This document shows positions 10,401 to 23,233 of a DNA stretch of 64,000 nt, one piece after another; position 1 is the first letter of the stretch, and each line of letters opens with the position of its first letter. The notes under the pieces were generated by a model. It did not search any database, was not told where the DNA came from, and was given only the letters and a program-made list of their open reading frames with translations. The position numbers and the translations under genes are program-made. The stretch is from positions 2,265,554 to 2,329,553 of the forward strand of contig JADILM010000003.1 in the NCBI GenBank assembly GCA_016617785.1. The letters run 5' to 3'. The DNA is from Sporobolomyces roseus (taxonomy: Eukaryota; Basidiomycota; Microbotryomycetes; Sporidiobolales; Sporidiobolaceae).

Positions 10401-12410
10401 ATCTCGCGGTCTATCTCGCTCGACAAACGCGAAGGAATCGACTTCAGCTACTCCTCCTTCTCCCGTCAAACACAACATTTCGACCTCGAGAATGTCACCT
10501 CCTCCTGTTCCATCTCGCTCGTCGGCCCCTCGCGCACCGACTTCTCGCAGTCGGCCGACTAGTCAGCAGTCACCAACGAAAGGACAGCTCAACACGACTT
10601 TCAAGATGCCTCGACCTGAGAGTACGCTTTCATCCGGAACTGGCAATTCGACAGCTTCAATTTCACTGCCGGATGGACGTCCTCCGAGCTCGTTGAGGAT
10701 CAAGGGACAACGCTCTTCGCCTCAGACGAGATTTGGACAAGCTGGCCATCGTCCTTCGCTTTCCCTCTCTTCGATCATGCGATCCCCTTCTCCCACTCCC
10801 CGCAGTCTGCCGCCTCCTTTACCTTCAGCCACCTCGACAACGCCGATCGATCTATCTCCTCCTCGCACGCCTTACGAACGACCTCGAACCGCTCTCGGAA
10901 CCGATCGACCTCCTACTTCTTACTATTTCGACGAGGACCTATTAAATGAGGAGGACTTCATCTTACCGAGGAGAAACAGTTTGAGTGATCTTCGTATTCC
11001 CGCGAGAATCACGAATGCGCAGAAGAAGATTGAGGAGGATCTCGAACGAGTGAAACAGTTTGCGAAGGGAATCGAAGGTACGTCGATAACTTCATGCAAT
11101 CTCGCATTCAGAAACTGATTACGTCGAGTGCAACGAGTACAGATCTCAAAGCGCTTCGTCGACAATACGAACAACTCGTTGAGATCTTTGTCGAACCTCC
11201 TTCACTCGACCACTCTACTCCTCGACGATCGATGGATCTCTCCGCTGTTCCCGTCAACAGCAAAGTCAGTCAAGGGATTCGACGAGTCGAGATAGACTAT
11301 TCGCAATGGTGGGAACAAGCGAAAACTTTGATCGATCTCGGAGACGGCAAACCCCAGCAAGCTCAGCGCACCTCTCCCGGCACTCTCGCAAGTCGGAGAG
11401 ATCGTTGTGTGTCGATGGCACCGGAGTCGAGTCCTTCGAAAAGCTCGCAACGATTGAGCGCTGTTTCAGGATCAGAGACTGAAACTGAGGAAACCTACTC
11501 CCTCGTTCTGAACTCGATGTCTTCGAGACCGGGAGGACTCCTACGGAGCTTGACTGAAGGTGGGAAAGAGACCAGACCAGGGATCCCGAGGATGCCGAGT
11601 GCTTCATCGATCGAAACGGAGGCGAGCGTTGGAGCGAGGCAGAGGGAAATGCTTCGAGGAGTTCTCGCACCGGCGCTCAAAGGCGCATCTCTACCTTCGA
11701 GAGGTCCTCCTTCACCTCGACCAGGTCTCGCTGTACTCGCTAGAATTGACACGAATCTCGAAGATCCACCTCGAACTCCTCCCCTAACTTCCCCTACGAA
11801 ACGACCACCCTTCTCTCTTCAGTACCCTTCTTCCTCTACTTCGATCCGACAGAAGCCTAACAACAATCGACGGGTCAGTCGTGTCGGAGTCTCCGGGATT
11901 CGAGAATTCCTCCTTCGCCTTCGAACCCGGGCGACCCAAGAACTCGCCAACTCGGTTGGCAGCCTTCCTCCTTCCTCCGATTCAACTCCAGCTCCTTCTT
12001 CCATCATATCTGCACCTCCTCGTCGCTCTGTGTCGGACCCATCGACTCGTCCTACAACTCCTTCTCACTCTCGTCGACCGACTCCTTCCTCTCTTCTTCA
12101 GCACGTCGCCGCTTCCGCTTCCGAATCTTCATCTCGTCATCGATCACACTCGATGAGCTCAGAAGAAGACTGGGATGCAGATATGTCACCACCTCGCAAT
12201 TCACTCATTGAAATCGACCATCCCTCCTCTTCCTCTTCCCTTCGTCGAGGTCGAACAGTCAGTGCCGGACGCCCTTCCACTCCCGGTACCGCTAGGAAGG
12301 AGATGATGATCTTGACGACGGACAACATGCCTCAATTGCTCGACAAGGTCAAGGAGGTGCAGGAAAGATGCGAGAACTGCATCGACATCTTGAAAGGATT
12401 GACTCTGTAG
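7467..12410 (+). CDS. Byr4/Bfa1-like cytokinesis (SIN/MEN) regulator, 1601 aa
   Basis: Three exons: 7467-7767, 7841-11077 and 11143-12410. The protein is very rich in Ser, Pro and Thr. Acidic Trp/Phe motifs near the start (DDEDDGFEVP at about residue 62 and ESWDDDFLF near residue 107) resemble the WDDDF motifs at the N-terminus of Byr4/Bfa1. A conserved C-terminal block (RIPARITNAQKKIEEDL, then EDLKALRRQYEQLVEIF, then YSQWWEQAKTLIDLG) resembles the Byr4 C-terminus. Byr4/Bfa1 is the scaffold half of the two-part GAP that holds the Spg1/Tem1 GTPase inactive at the spindle pole body until mitotic exit. It is much longer than the yeast proteins, mainly through low-complexity sequence. Intron 1 has two acceptors nine bases apart (7840 and 7849), differing by three codons. 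The family call rests on remembered motifs, so moderate confidence. Confidence 0.68.
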
Positions 12411-14242
12411 TACTCCTCATCCTTTCCTCCACTTGCTTTACTGTTTCTTGTATCTACTATGCACACTGCGCTTTTCTCGTTCGGCACTCGCAACTCGCAA
12501 TACTTCTCGTTCTTTTCTCATTTCGAGCCCCTTGCGAGAGCTTGCTATCTGCTCCCACAATCTGCATGAGTGCAGCTAGCGATCTGAAGGCAGAAATCCA
12601 GCGTCTCCTTGCTTTCTGCGATAATTTAAGCCAAATCAAAGCGCGGTAAAAGATGCTTCGTCTCGTCGCTTCCCCTCTCGAGCGCTTCATTCGGTTTCGC
12701 GCTTCTCAGCACGAGTTAGCCTTCGAAACGACGAGCCTGCGTGATCGCAGTCTCGGCAACACGGTAGCTAGGTCGAGGTCGACTTGAAACGGAACGTTGC
12801 GAAATGCACTTGTTCGTTATCGGTTTGAAGGATACTTGCGAAGTCTCTTCTGATCAGGTAGCCAACCAGACTCTCACGGACGCCAGACTCTGCACGACCT
12901 GCACACTCAGCGCAAGAGAGCTCGTCCGACGTGAGATACGGTTTTCCTGCACGAGGTCTTTTCCTTTTGCAGCTACGACACCCTTTCGCTTCCACCTCTA
13001 TCCCCCTCAAACGTCGTTTCATGGGCTCTATCAAACTCTGAGATCCTCATGCTCCGAGAGTAAGCTAGTTTGTGCAGGAAAGAAGTTCGACAAATTTCAG
13101 ATTGGTTCGTTCTGCGATTCCGTCGCAACGTCTACTTTCTCACTTTCCCCTTCACCCGCTCATTCGAACGCACTTGAGACGTCAAATAGATGGAATCTTA
13201 CGTCGACCGGCCGAAGAACAAGTGGAAGGAAGAGTGACGTGAGGGATCGACGAAACCAAGGTCGGAAGGGGAAGGAGGAAGGTAAAGAACACTAGATGTC
13301 TGACGTCTTGTACTTTGAGCGGACGGAGTAGAGAAATGCAGCTTGTGCTGGGGTACGTTGCGCGTGAGAGGCGGGGAGTATAGGGCAGAAATGACTGGTT
13401 GCGAAGGTGTCGAGAACTTTCGACGTAGCTGGACCGCATGAGCTGCATCTTCTACTTCGGCGAGTCTCGACGTCAACTATCGACGTCAACGATAATAGAA
13501 TCGGACGGCTCAGAGAAGCAAGCTATCGAGGCGAACCTGCGACTTCGTGCGAAAGAAATTTGATCTCATCTTGCGAAGTGAGGTACGGAAGGAGACAAGA
13601 CTTCCCTTCGGTTGACAGTTGAACGACGACGTGTACGATAAACGAGGAAAGTGATGAGAAACACAAACAAAGTGTCAATTTCAAGACCGTCGTGCGAAGT
13701 CGACTGAGACAAACGAAGTAGAGCGAAGGTGAAGCCCTGCAACTCGCACAAAGGAGTTCGTCGAGTGTTTGTAGCCCATAAACAGGTAGAAACGAGGTGA
13801 ACAAGTTTAGCGTTCGAAACCAAGTCGAATCGAAATCAGCGAACTTGCGAGGCAACTTTCCCCCCCCTCTCTCTAGTTCCCCTCACACCCTCGTCTCTCC
13901 ACATCCGAAGAGCAAGGTGAGTATTCTCGCTCGTATAGCTCTACATGTATCCGACTAACGCTACTCGTCTGTTTCACAAGTCTAAATTCGAAGACAAGGA
14001 CTCCTCCTAAATTCCCCCTCCTCGGTACCTCAACTTCTACTCGTACTTCCTCGAGAGTAGCTGTACAGTACTCGCACTACTCTACAAGGACTTTCTACAC
14101 TAGTCTCTGCAAGACGCGAGCCCCTCAACTCTCATCTCCCAGCCGCTTGATCTGCTTACATTCACCTCCAATCTCCTTTCCAACAAACAACAACAACACC
14201 TCGCAATCAAGCTGATTTTACGGATACAGTCAGGTTCAAGTA
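12411..14242. other. Long intergenic region (1.8 kb) before the Sfp1-like gene
   Basis: The frames present lack family resemblance. The last 400 bases are pyrimidine-rich and contain a CAACAACAACA run, consistent with a long promoter and 5' leader of the zinc-finger gene. Long leaders are common for growth regulators, but nothing here proves one. Confidence 0.4.
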
Positions 14243-16619
14243 ATGCCGGCTCCAGTATCGATAGCTAGGCGTGATGCTGCCTTCTCTCCCGAGTGAGTCC
14301 ATCAACTCATTACCTCTCTCATTCCCCTAAACCCGCTTGTTCGATTCGACCGCATTTGACCCGGGTATCACACCTGGATTGTGTGGTTTGCATCAAGCAT
14401 CAATGAGGATCATTTCGAGGTTACGACGCCTTGTATGATCGAAATTTGTGGCAATCCGCTCAATAAATTGGCCGACTCGTTTTAGCCTGATTCTCGGACA
14501 TCTCCATCGACTGCACTATCATCGGAGACTCTACTGGTGCACATCGTACTGATTCCATCGTTGTATTGCTTACTCCCCGCAGTCCCTCTCGTTCTCCACT
14601 CCTTCACCCCGCCATGTCGACGTCCCTCTCTAAATCGTTCGGCTTCAACTCTCCCTTCTCCCTTTCCGCCATGTCGACCTCCCTGAAAGACCTCTCTTCC
14701 TCTCCCGGTTTCTCCTCGATGGCCATGTCACTCGGCCGCTCTTTCGAAGAAAGGCCTCGCATCGAGGCGCAGTTCTTCAAGAACTTTACCTGTTGTGGAC
14801 TCGACCTACAAGATCTTCACGGTCTGCTCGAGCACTTTGAAGAGTGCCACGTTCAATTCGAGGACGACCGCTCGACTGATGGAGGAATGGATGGTGTCGA
14901 CATGGAGGGGGAAAGCGAAGGAACTATTTCGGGACCTCCATCTCCTCGGTTACTCGCAGCTGGAACTCATCGAGGGGTCTTTGAAGTCAAGAAGTCGGCA
15001 CTCGGGGAGACGTCGTTCGAAGCGCCGGATTCGCCAGCAGGTCATCTCGACGGAGGAATGGAATTAGATATGGAGATGGGTGATGACGACGAAGCGAGCT
15101 CTCCCAGTTCTTCCGCCGAATCATCTCACTCTCAAACTATCAACCCTCAGAACTTGACCTCTTTCGACAACTCGACCATCTCCCTCGGACGTTCAGGAAG
15201 TCAAAAGAAGAAGCAAAACCAATTCACTACTACTCCGATCGACACGACCCAAGGCATTCAACCTTCTCTCGTCGCTTTCGACCCACTCGGTTCTCGCAAG
15301 ACGAACGGTTTCACTCCTCCCGCTTCCGAATTACCTCGATCCGAGAAACAGACGAGTCCCTCAGATCCCCTCAGCTTCACTCCCGCCGGTACCGTCAATC
15401 CCGCTCAAGCTCTCAATCCAACTGGTGTCAATCCCGGAATCGGTGGACTCGCTCCTTCCCTCCTCTTCAACGGATCTACGACGAACACTCCCAATTCTCT
15501 CTCCCTTACCTCTCCCTCCGGCGCTTTCGACGACGATATTCACATCGAACCGGTACAAGAGACGGATGATGAAGAGGATGAGGATGATACGGATGATGAT
15601 GATGAGAATCACGACTCGAACTTCAATCGACATCCCGCTTTCGTCGCTCCTCCCGTTTCTTCCCTTCCTCCGATTCCAAATAGCATCCCCACCATTCCCG
15701 CAAACCCAAATCCGAATAAACCTCACACTAGACCTCGCAAACCTTCCGCTACTACTCTCTCACCAAACTCCGGAGGACCCCTTCCTCATCTCCCTCCCTC
15801 CCAAATGCCCGTCCTGAATCCGAATGATCGTGCAACTATCACTGCCCTCGCCCATACGACTCTCAAGGATCCTATGCAAACTGCTGCTGCGATCGCCGCT
15901 CTCGGACCCAACTCTCTCGCCGCGTTACCTACCGCTCTTCACCCTCTCGGACAAGGAGTTCAAATCTCTCCTTCCGGTCGACCGTATACCCCACCGAGTG
16001 AGAAACCCTTCAAATGTACGATACCCGGTTGCGAGAAATCGTACAAACAACAGAACGGGTTGAAGTATCATCGATTACACGGACACTGTGGAGAGAAGAA
16101 CGCTCAAGCACAAGCTTATCAGTTGCAACAACAACAAGCAGCTCTCGTCGCTCAGGAACGACAACAGCAACAACAGATTCAACAGCAAATAGCAGCTCAG
16201 CAGCAGGCTCAGCAAGCGTATTATTGGGCTACTCAAGGGGGAGGTGCGACGGGAGAAAAGATCGAGGGGAAACCTTATGTGTGTCATGTCGCTAGTTGTG
16301 GGAAACGGTATAAGAAGTAAGTCGAATCTCTATGACCTCGTTCGTTCTCGTCACTGATCGCTCTTTCGCTTTCTTTAGCATGAATGGACTTCGATATCAT
16401 TATCAACATTCGGGAGCTCACGGTGCACTCGGTTTGCAAATGCTCGCACAAGGTTGTCACCCTCCTCCGATGTATCCACCAGGTCACAAGCGTTCTCACC
16501 AACTCCAACAAACCTACATTCCCGGTTCGACCTCTTCCTCCCGAGCGAGCAGTCCAGCACACAGTCACTCGAGAGCAGGAAGTCCGAATTATCACGGTAT
16601 TCGAATGGGATTCAACTAG
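14243..16619 (+). CDS. Sfp1-like C2H2 zinc-finger transcription factor, 674 aa
   Basis: Proposed exons are 14243-14292, 14583-16316 and 16379-16619. The 290-nt first intron joins MPAPVSIARRDAAFSP to DPSRSPLLHP in frame; if it is wrong, translation starts at a Met shortly after 14583. An N-terminal block (residues about 82-106, FTCCGLDLQDLHGLLEHFEECH) is the atypical motif of fungal Sfp1 proteins. Two C-terminal C2H2 fingers follow: C495/C500/H513 with H516 or H518, and C584/C589/H602 with H605. The second is interrupted by the last intron at KRYK-NMNGL. Between them lie an acidic stretch (ETDDEEDEDD) and a Gln-rich linker. Sfp1 activates ribosomal-protein and ribosome-biogenesis genes downstream of TOR and nutrient signals. 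The target set in this organism is inferred. Confidence 0.8.
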
Positions 16620-17310
16620 ACGCCTTTCCTTTTTCATTTCGACTTGTATCAACGATAGATCGCCCTCTTCTTCGCACTTCTTTTCGACCGGTTCGGATTC
16701 CATCACTTCCTCTTCTTGCACTTCTTATTCTTCCCTAAACTTCGCCTCAATTGTTGCCTCTCTATTACCACCGTACTTCTCTCCTTTCTCTTTCCTTTTT
16801 AGATTTTCTCTCGATTGATACACTTTCTTCCATCCCTCTCTATACAAAGTTTCTCTGTACTTCTTCTCTATTAATTTCACTCCTTTCTATATTCACACTC
16901 GTCGTTCACACAACTTCTTCCTCCTCTTGTTCTCCCCTCTCTCTATCTTTCGTTTTCGTGACTTTCGACTACTTTACTCTTTCATTGTTGCTGTAAACAG
17001 TTGCTTTCATTCTCTACCTCACACAGATCGCCTCTCAGAACAATTATATGCAGAGGTTCAAGCGAGCAACTCGAAGTTGTTGAGGATTCTTCAGTTTTTT
17101 TGTCCTCTACACCCCTCCCTCAACTTCGCACGACCTCATCTCAGCGAGACAGAATACTTCACAATTCCATTACCTGTCGAGAGCTATTGGCTACCGTCAG
17201 ATCCCTCTCTCTCTCTTCTTTCGAAACCCCACATGCTTCATCTCCTCACGCCTTTCCTCCCTTTCTACAGCCATCTAGCTGCCCATTCTACCTCTCCGGG
17301 TAAATTAAAG
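16620..17310. other. Intergenic; CT-rich 3' flank and F-box promoter region
   Basis: Very pyrimidine-rich on the plus strand. An open frame leads into the F-box start at 17311 from 16927, but the residues before Met 17311 are low-complexity and match no paralogue. No shared CGG-N-CCGCGG element was seen. Confidence 0.4.
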
Positions 17311-18417
17311 ATGTCCATCCTTGATCTCCCGCCGGAGCTACTCTCCGAGATTCTCTCCCTCACCGTCAGCAACTCGCCCTCTCTAGGTCGATCCGAATAC
17401 CTCACAAAGATCAGGATACTCCTCTCATTCTCACTAGTACGTCGTCAGTGGACATTAGTCGCTCAAGAGCTCTTACAAAGGGAAGTTTGGATTAGCGGTA
17501 GGAGGCCGAATCAGATGAAACGGAAAGCGGAAAGAATCGTCGCGAGTCAAGTCAAGGGTACTCGATATTTGACAGTACAGGGTGGGATTGAAATGCTCTT
17601 GGGTATTACAGGGACGGAGAAATGGAAGGGAGTTACTTATTTGAAGAACACCGCTGATTTGGCATTCGGACCAACGAAAATGGAACTCTTCGCACAACAC
17701 TTCCCTAGTGAGCTCCCTTATCTTGTTTGATGACATCACAGCTGATACAAGTGCTGAGTAGACCTCCGCACGCTATCGCTCGAATCTGCTCGCTTCACGA
17801 TCGAATCCATTCCCTCCTCCCTTTCTTTCCCTCATCTTCGCCGACTCGTCCTCCCCGGCACCTTCTCCGATGCTCGTCGCCCCTGCGTCGACGCTTCCCT
17901 CCCTTTACTACAACTACTCTTCTCTCCCTCTTGCCTGCCCAACCTGATCCATCTCGCCTGCGACGTCGCTTTCTCTTCACACGATTTCATCCTCGTCTTT
18001 TCCGGGATTTTACCTCAAATCAAATCACTCTCGATCCGGGATGTATTCAGTCTCACGACGGAAGAGAGCTATAGGGCACTGTTCGAGCGGGCAAAGAAGT
18101 TGAGCCATCTAGCGGTGGATTGGGTCGAGGAATCGAATCAAAGTCTTTCGAGATTCTTCGAGACGAACACGATGATTCCGGTCAACCTCGACACGCTACA
18201 TCTCGATAGTGATCTCGTCGCTGATGACTGGGATTTTGGAGATCAGTTACTCGAGATTGCGGATGGGAGATCCGAGATCTTCAAGATTAAAGAGGTTATC
18301 ATTCACGGGGTGAGGCAGAGTGAGTATTTCCATTCGAGGTTCGACTACACATGGGGTATGGGCATGGCACCGTTCGAGGACTTTGACGGGAGTTACAAGA
18401 GACTGGAGAAGTGTTGA
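17311..18417 (+). CDS. F-box-like / leucine-rich protein (intact, 350 aa)
   Basis: Exons are 17311-17707 and 17762-18417, with a 54-nt phase-1 intron (GTGAGC...GAGTAG). The splice restores FPNLRTLSL at the family's conserved site, and the second exon is then open to the stop. N-terminus: MSILDLPPELLSEILSLTV and LVRRQWTLVAQELLQREVW, very close to the copy at 3933 (MSILDLPPELLLSIF). Leucine-rich segments: FPHLRRLVL, LPNLIHLAC, IKSLSI, LSHLAV, LDTLHL. The tail is MAPFEDFDGSY followed by six extra residues, so the usual terminal arginine is replaced as in the remnant at 690-999. A Skp1-binding substrate adaptor role is inferred from the F-box only. Confidence 0.8.
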
Positions 18418-19506
18418 CGAATCTCTCGAGTTCTTTGCGAGGGAGTGAGGTGAGCTGCTTTCGTCCTGTCTCTCGGTTGCTCGTCTCGTCGTCTTGACTG
18501 AAAATGTATCTGCAAGGACCTTAGCTCGATGTGAATGCAGGACTCAGGCTAGTCTGGGAGAAAGGTTTGTACCAATTCTCTGCGAAAGAGAATCGACATT
18601 TTCTACTTCTGCCCGGGAACTTTGCTTCTATACTTCTGATCAACTCACTAGTGGACCAGTGCGTATCGCTTTTCTCTTTGACGAGTTACGAAATCTGATG
18701 TCTCTGAAATTCTCTCTCTCAGAAGCGCTTCCCTCCAAAACTTTCCCTCTCCTTTCTCTCTTCCCTCACCCACCTCAACTCGTAAGTCTCCAACATCACT
18801 ACAAGCGACAAAGGACAAGACGAATTTTACGCTGGCACCCGTCGTAACGCTCCCAATTTATTGCTCTCTTCTCTCGCTGGCTTGGTTTACTCCTCGTCAG
18901 TGGGAAGAGAGTAGGGAGCTAAGCCGATAAAAACTGCATAATCCAGGAGCTTCGCGGCCCTGGCTCGGATCCTTCAATCATCTAGCACTGTTCAGAGGAG
19001 AACGATGAACTGACTTTTTTTCGTTCTTTGTTCGCTAGGTAATTCTTCAAGCTCTCGGCAATTTAGGATGGGATTAATAGGATCTAGTGATGCGCAATTC
19101 ACTTTACAACCATCTTTAGAAGCGTTTCCTTTCCGTGAGATGTGAGAGGCTAGAGAGCGTTTTCGTTGGAGAAGACTCTCAACAGTGTCAGGCCTCGCTA
19201 CTACCCTTGAGCAACGCAGATACATCTCCTTCTATTACTGTTCTACAACTCTAGCCTGCCCTTTTCAGACTCGCGAGAAGTTGAATCTGAGTCGTTCAAT
19301 GTTTCTCTTTCTCCTCGCTTTCCTTCTCTCCTCACACTCCCCCAATTCCGGGTTCTGCTCTTACTCTACGCGATCACAAAGACCACCATACGACCCCACT
19401 AGCCCGCGACCTCTACCCGTTGCAAGTTCGCTCAACGTCATCGCCTCCTCTCCTTCCTTCTCTCCTTCCTTATCTCCCTCACATCACAGTCTTACACTCA
19501 GAGAGT
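18418..19506. other. Intergenic, no supported gene
   Basis: Short frames without family resemblance. The last 200 bases are CT-rich and precede the Rab gene start at 19507. Confidence 0.4.
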
Positions 19507-21033
19507 ATGGCTACACAATCAAACTACTCAACAGCTTCACCGACAGCTACTCCAAGTTTCGGAAACTTGTCGGATCCTCCTACTACTTTGAAATTACTCG
19601 TCATTGGTAAATTACCCACCTTCTATTCACTCAGTTGGTGTGGAAGGGACAGACAGGATAGTCAGATTTGCTATAGGGGTATAGAGTGCGGAACTGGCTT
19701 GATAGGGAAGCAGGGGAAGCTGCAGAGGGAAGAAAGGGGAGATCGCCGTGCACCTTCCATAGCTCTCTGGGATAGAGGGAGAACGAACGCAGGTGTCGGA
19801 AATCAGGAGTGAATGCTTCAGAGCGATCTACTGTCCTCTCGTGTTAAGCCTGCTGGAAGTTACCTCGTTTCGCCCCCACCTACTTTTCGAAACATTCCTG
19901 TCTTTTACTCTCATTCAACTCTCACCCGACTCTCCTGCACGCTGTACTGACACTCAAACCCTTTAAATATGGTATAGGTGCTTCGAGTGTAGGGAAATCA
20001 TCGTTACTCTTGAGGTTCACGGATGAAACTTTCTTATCTCCTGAAGAAACTTCTGGTGAGTTCGAACGGAACCAGCTAGTCTCTGTCTTCCATGCTGACT
20101 CGTGTATTCTCATCCGATCCACAGCTACGATCGGAGTTGATTTCAAGGTCAAAGTGGTAGAAAGGAAGAATCGTCGTTGGAAATTGTCAATTTGGGTGCG
20201 CGACCATCATTTGACACGAAATCGCTGCGTCCATCGCTAACAAGCTCCTCGTGTTGTCGAGGTATGGTTTGTCACAGGATACGGCAGGTCAAGAACGGTT
20301 CCGAACTCTCACTTCTTCCTATTATCGAGGAGCACAAGGAGTGATTCTCGGTACGCTTTCGTCTCTTCTCTTCCCTCGCTCTTCGACTTAGTTCTCTCCC
20401 ACTAACTCTCGCACCCCGTCTATAGTGTATGATATTACTGCACGAGACACGTTTGATTCTCTCGCCTCATGGATCTCGGAACTCGACACCTTTGCGGGAA
20501 CTGGACCTGCTTCAAGAGAAGTTGTCAGGATGATTGTCGGAAACAAGGTGGACAAAGAGTTTGGGAGGGTTGTGAGCACCGAGGAAGGAGAGGCGTTTGC
20601 GAAGAGTAGGAATCCTCCTTGGTTATTCGTGAGTCGTGGAACTTTGTGCGATCTTGTTCTGAAGGCAGCGCTGATCATCTGACCTCCTGACCCACAGATG
20701 GAATGCTCTGCGAAGAAGGGAGGAGAGGATATCTCGGGTGATGCTGGAATCTTTGGGAAAGTCGTTGATCGAGTACGTTTGAACTCTCCCTCACTTCTGT
20801 CTCTCAGATTCTCTTACGAACTCTTACTGACTCTACCTCCTCGCTCCACTCAGATTGTTGATACTCCTTCGCTCTACACGAAATCTCTCCAACAACCGAC
20901 AACTTCGAATGGGGCAGGCAAGAAACGAGCGGATGGAGGGAAAGCACCACCCGGTGGATTCCCTGGAGGACGACAGACGGTCAGTCTCGACGACGAGATG
21001 AGCGGAGAGGGAGGAAGCTGGTGCGCTTGCTAG
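19507..21033 (+). CDS. Rab18-like small GTPase, 259 aa
   Basis: Seven exons: 19507-19606, 19978-20055, 20125-20195, 20278-20350, 20426-20628, 20698-20772 and 20854-21033; all junctions keep phase. Ras-superfamily motifs are complete: P-loop GASSVGKS (34-41), switch I region [11 protein letters not shown] with the conserved Thr, DTAGQE (84-89), NKVD (147-150) and ECSAK (177-181). The C-terminus is CAC, a CXC double-geranylgeranylation signal. The switch and P-loop context ([10 protein letters not shown] after the loop) resembles Rab18, linked in other eukaryotes to ER and lipid-droplet traffic. The N-terminal extension of about 25 residues and the Gly/Lys-rich tail make it longer than a typical 200-residue Rab. 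Subfamily assignment is tentative; Rab status is firm. Confidence 0.88.
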
Positions 21034-21534
21034 GCGATATCACGAAGATATGCGAACGATTTCGTTTTTCGCTCCTTCCCACCTTCTCGGTCTTCGACTT
21101 TCGCTCGACCTCGTTTCGATTCCTTGTACCTACTCCTTACTCCCCTTTCGCTGATATCGACATTATACCTCTCTCTCCCCTCCCTCACGATTCTACATAT
21201 TCTCTCGCTTTCCTCTTGTACTTTCTATCACTCTTTCGACTTTCTCTACCCTATGACTGAATTCTCTCTTCACGCTTATTTCGATATATCTCTTCTTCTA
21301 ATCCGCTAGTACTACTTCACATGACCATGTTTTCACTTTCCTCCTCTCTGGTTTGAGTTCGATTCTCGTTTGACCTTGAGCGAGCTATGATCGCTTGTTT
21401 CGTTGTAATTATCTCGTTCGTCTCAACTCTTCAGATGATGCGAACGTGAAGAAGAAGTTACGAGTACAGACAAGGGCAATCTATCGTCAACGAGTACGGA
21501 ACAAAAGAATGAAATCGCAAAACAAAACTGATCT
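21034..21534. other. Convergent 3' intergenic region
   Basis: Lies between the stop of the Rab gene (plus) and the stop of the F-box gene (minus). CT-rich first half; no gene seen. Confidence 0.4.
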
Positions 21535-22702
21535 TTATCTACCGTCAAACCCCTCCCAAGGTAGCTCTGTGTATTCCCTCCATTCATACCGGTCTACCTC
21601 AATCTCCGGGCAGAGTCTCCTCACAACTTCCTTGGAGATTTTGTAGAGTACGATTCTTCCGATAATGACATCTCGATTCTGCCGCCTGCGTAGCTTGTCT
21701 ATCCACCGCAGCTGTTTCCTCGAATAGTGAAAGAACGTCAGGTGAAGCGATTCTAGCTCGAACAGGACATGTTTGGGGAAGAGCTGCCACAGGACTCGAT
21801 TGGTGTCTCCGACCTGAACTGCGAGGTGTTGAAGGTTCGAGTGTTGAGTTACGCGATGAAGAGCTTTGCTTGGTTCATCCCAGCAGTCCTCAATCCTGTA
21901 GCATCGGAGAGCAAGAGTGGTGATTTGGTCGTTGAGGGATACCATGACTTCGTCGATTCGCTCGAGGTCCTCGAAATCATCCAGTTCCATGTAGCCGAAT
22001 GAGTCGTACTCCCATGCGAGGTGCCTGAGATTGGGCATGTGTTGTGTCCGAAAGAGCTTGTAGTCGTCGCCATCGCGAGTGCCGGGCGCGGGATTTCCCT
22101 CAATAGTCAAGCGACGAAGGTTACGCAAGCAGAGCTCCCGGTCGAATTGCCTGACCACATAGTCACCGCCCACATGGAGTGTCTCAACGTCTTGATCACG
22201 TGCAAGGGCAGTCAGTATGGCGTAACTTGATAAGCACGATGAAGAGAATATCCTTACTCGTGAAGCAGGCGAGTTTATCTATTCGGACCGTGCCCAATAG
22301 ATCGATGACCGTCACGTGCATAGGTCCCGGATACGAGGCAGCGCCTGCGCTTTTCAGGAATACCGACAGGTTTCCCCAAATCCCGAAATACTTCGTTCGT
22401 GGAGACAGTTCCCACTCCTTTCCGTCTGACGATTCACGTTCCTCCAGTTCAGCAGTATCGATCCACACCTCGAGTTTATTCCGGAGAACTTCTTGCGCAG
22501 GAGCCGTCCATTTCCGGTGGACGAGGGTCAGCGCACGAAGATTTCGCCTCCTCTCGCGATAATCGACATAGATCTGAGTCGGGAGCTCACCTCCAACGAG
22601 AGTGAAGATGTCGAGTAAGAGCTCGGGAGGGACGACGAGTGCGACTGGTAAGAGTTGTTGAGGTAAAGAGGGGAGTTGAGCGGGAGAGGAAGTGAGAGAC
22701 AT
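21535..22702 (-). CDS. F-box-like / leucine-rich protein (intact, 366 aa)
   Basis: Exon 1 is 22702-22258 and exon 2 is 22190-21535, with a 67-nt phase-1 intron (GTAAGG...ATCAAG). The join gives ACFTNVETLHVGG, the conserved family site. N-terminus: about 20 extra residues, then VPPELLLDIFTL and LVHRKWTAPAQEVLRN. Leucine-rich segments: LRNLRRLTI, MPNLRHLAW, ITTLAL, SNLQHLAV, LESLHL. The tail is YEWREYTELPWEGFDGR. It carries the shared promoter element 300 bp upstream and is the mirror partner of the copy at 36151, although the proteins have diverged much more than their promoters. The molecular role beyond a possible SCF adaptor is unknown. Confidence 0.8.
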
Positions 22703-23002
22703 GGCGAAAGGAGTTGAGGAGGGAAGGTGAGGTGACGGGGAGAGGAGGAGTGAAGTGTAAGAGAGAGAAGTGAATCGGTAATCGGAAAGAGGTCGAGAGA
22801 CCTGTTCAAAGAAACCGAATCAGCGGGAATAGATAGCAAGTGAAGAAGAGGTAGAGCTCACGTCGAACAGTGAAAAGCGTGTAAAACCTGTCCTTCGCGA
22901 ACTGGTCAAGTGAGTGACCCCAAGAGTTGACACGACAAGAGTAAGAAGGAGAAAGAAGAGAGGGGAATCTGATTTCGACTCCCTTGCTTTGAGTGAAAAG
23001 GT

Positions 23003-23016
23003 CCGCGGATTGTCCG
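23003..23016 (-). promoter_or_regulatory. Shared CGG-N5-CCGCGG element
   Basis: On the minus strand reads CGG-ACAAT-CCGCGG, 300 bp upstream of the F-box ATG at 22702. Core and flanks are nearly the same as at 35774-35787 in the mirror arm. Confidence 0.55.
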
Positions 23017-23233
23017 AAGCGACCGAGCGACGACGACGACGAGATTATCATCGACGAATGAAGGCCTTTTCGAGATCCGGCTACCTGATAAGCGGTCGAA
23101 TCAAGTGAGGGAAACAAAGGTTGAGATTTCTAGAGTTGAGTTTCGAAGGTACAGATTGAAAGAGATGGAGAAGAAGTTCTATCTAGTCGGGAAGCCGTTT
23201 CAGTGACTAGTATCAGTGTATGCAAAGAAACAG

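Noticed and set aside
12804..13295. 163-codon plus frame upstream of the Sfp1-like gene
   Set aside because: Composition is random-like, no paralogue or domain, and no supporting splice sites; treated as intergenic.
16927..17310. N-terminal extension of the F-box gene at 17311
   Set aside because: In frame but low-complexity and absent from all paralogues, whose starts align with Met 17311.
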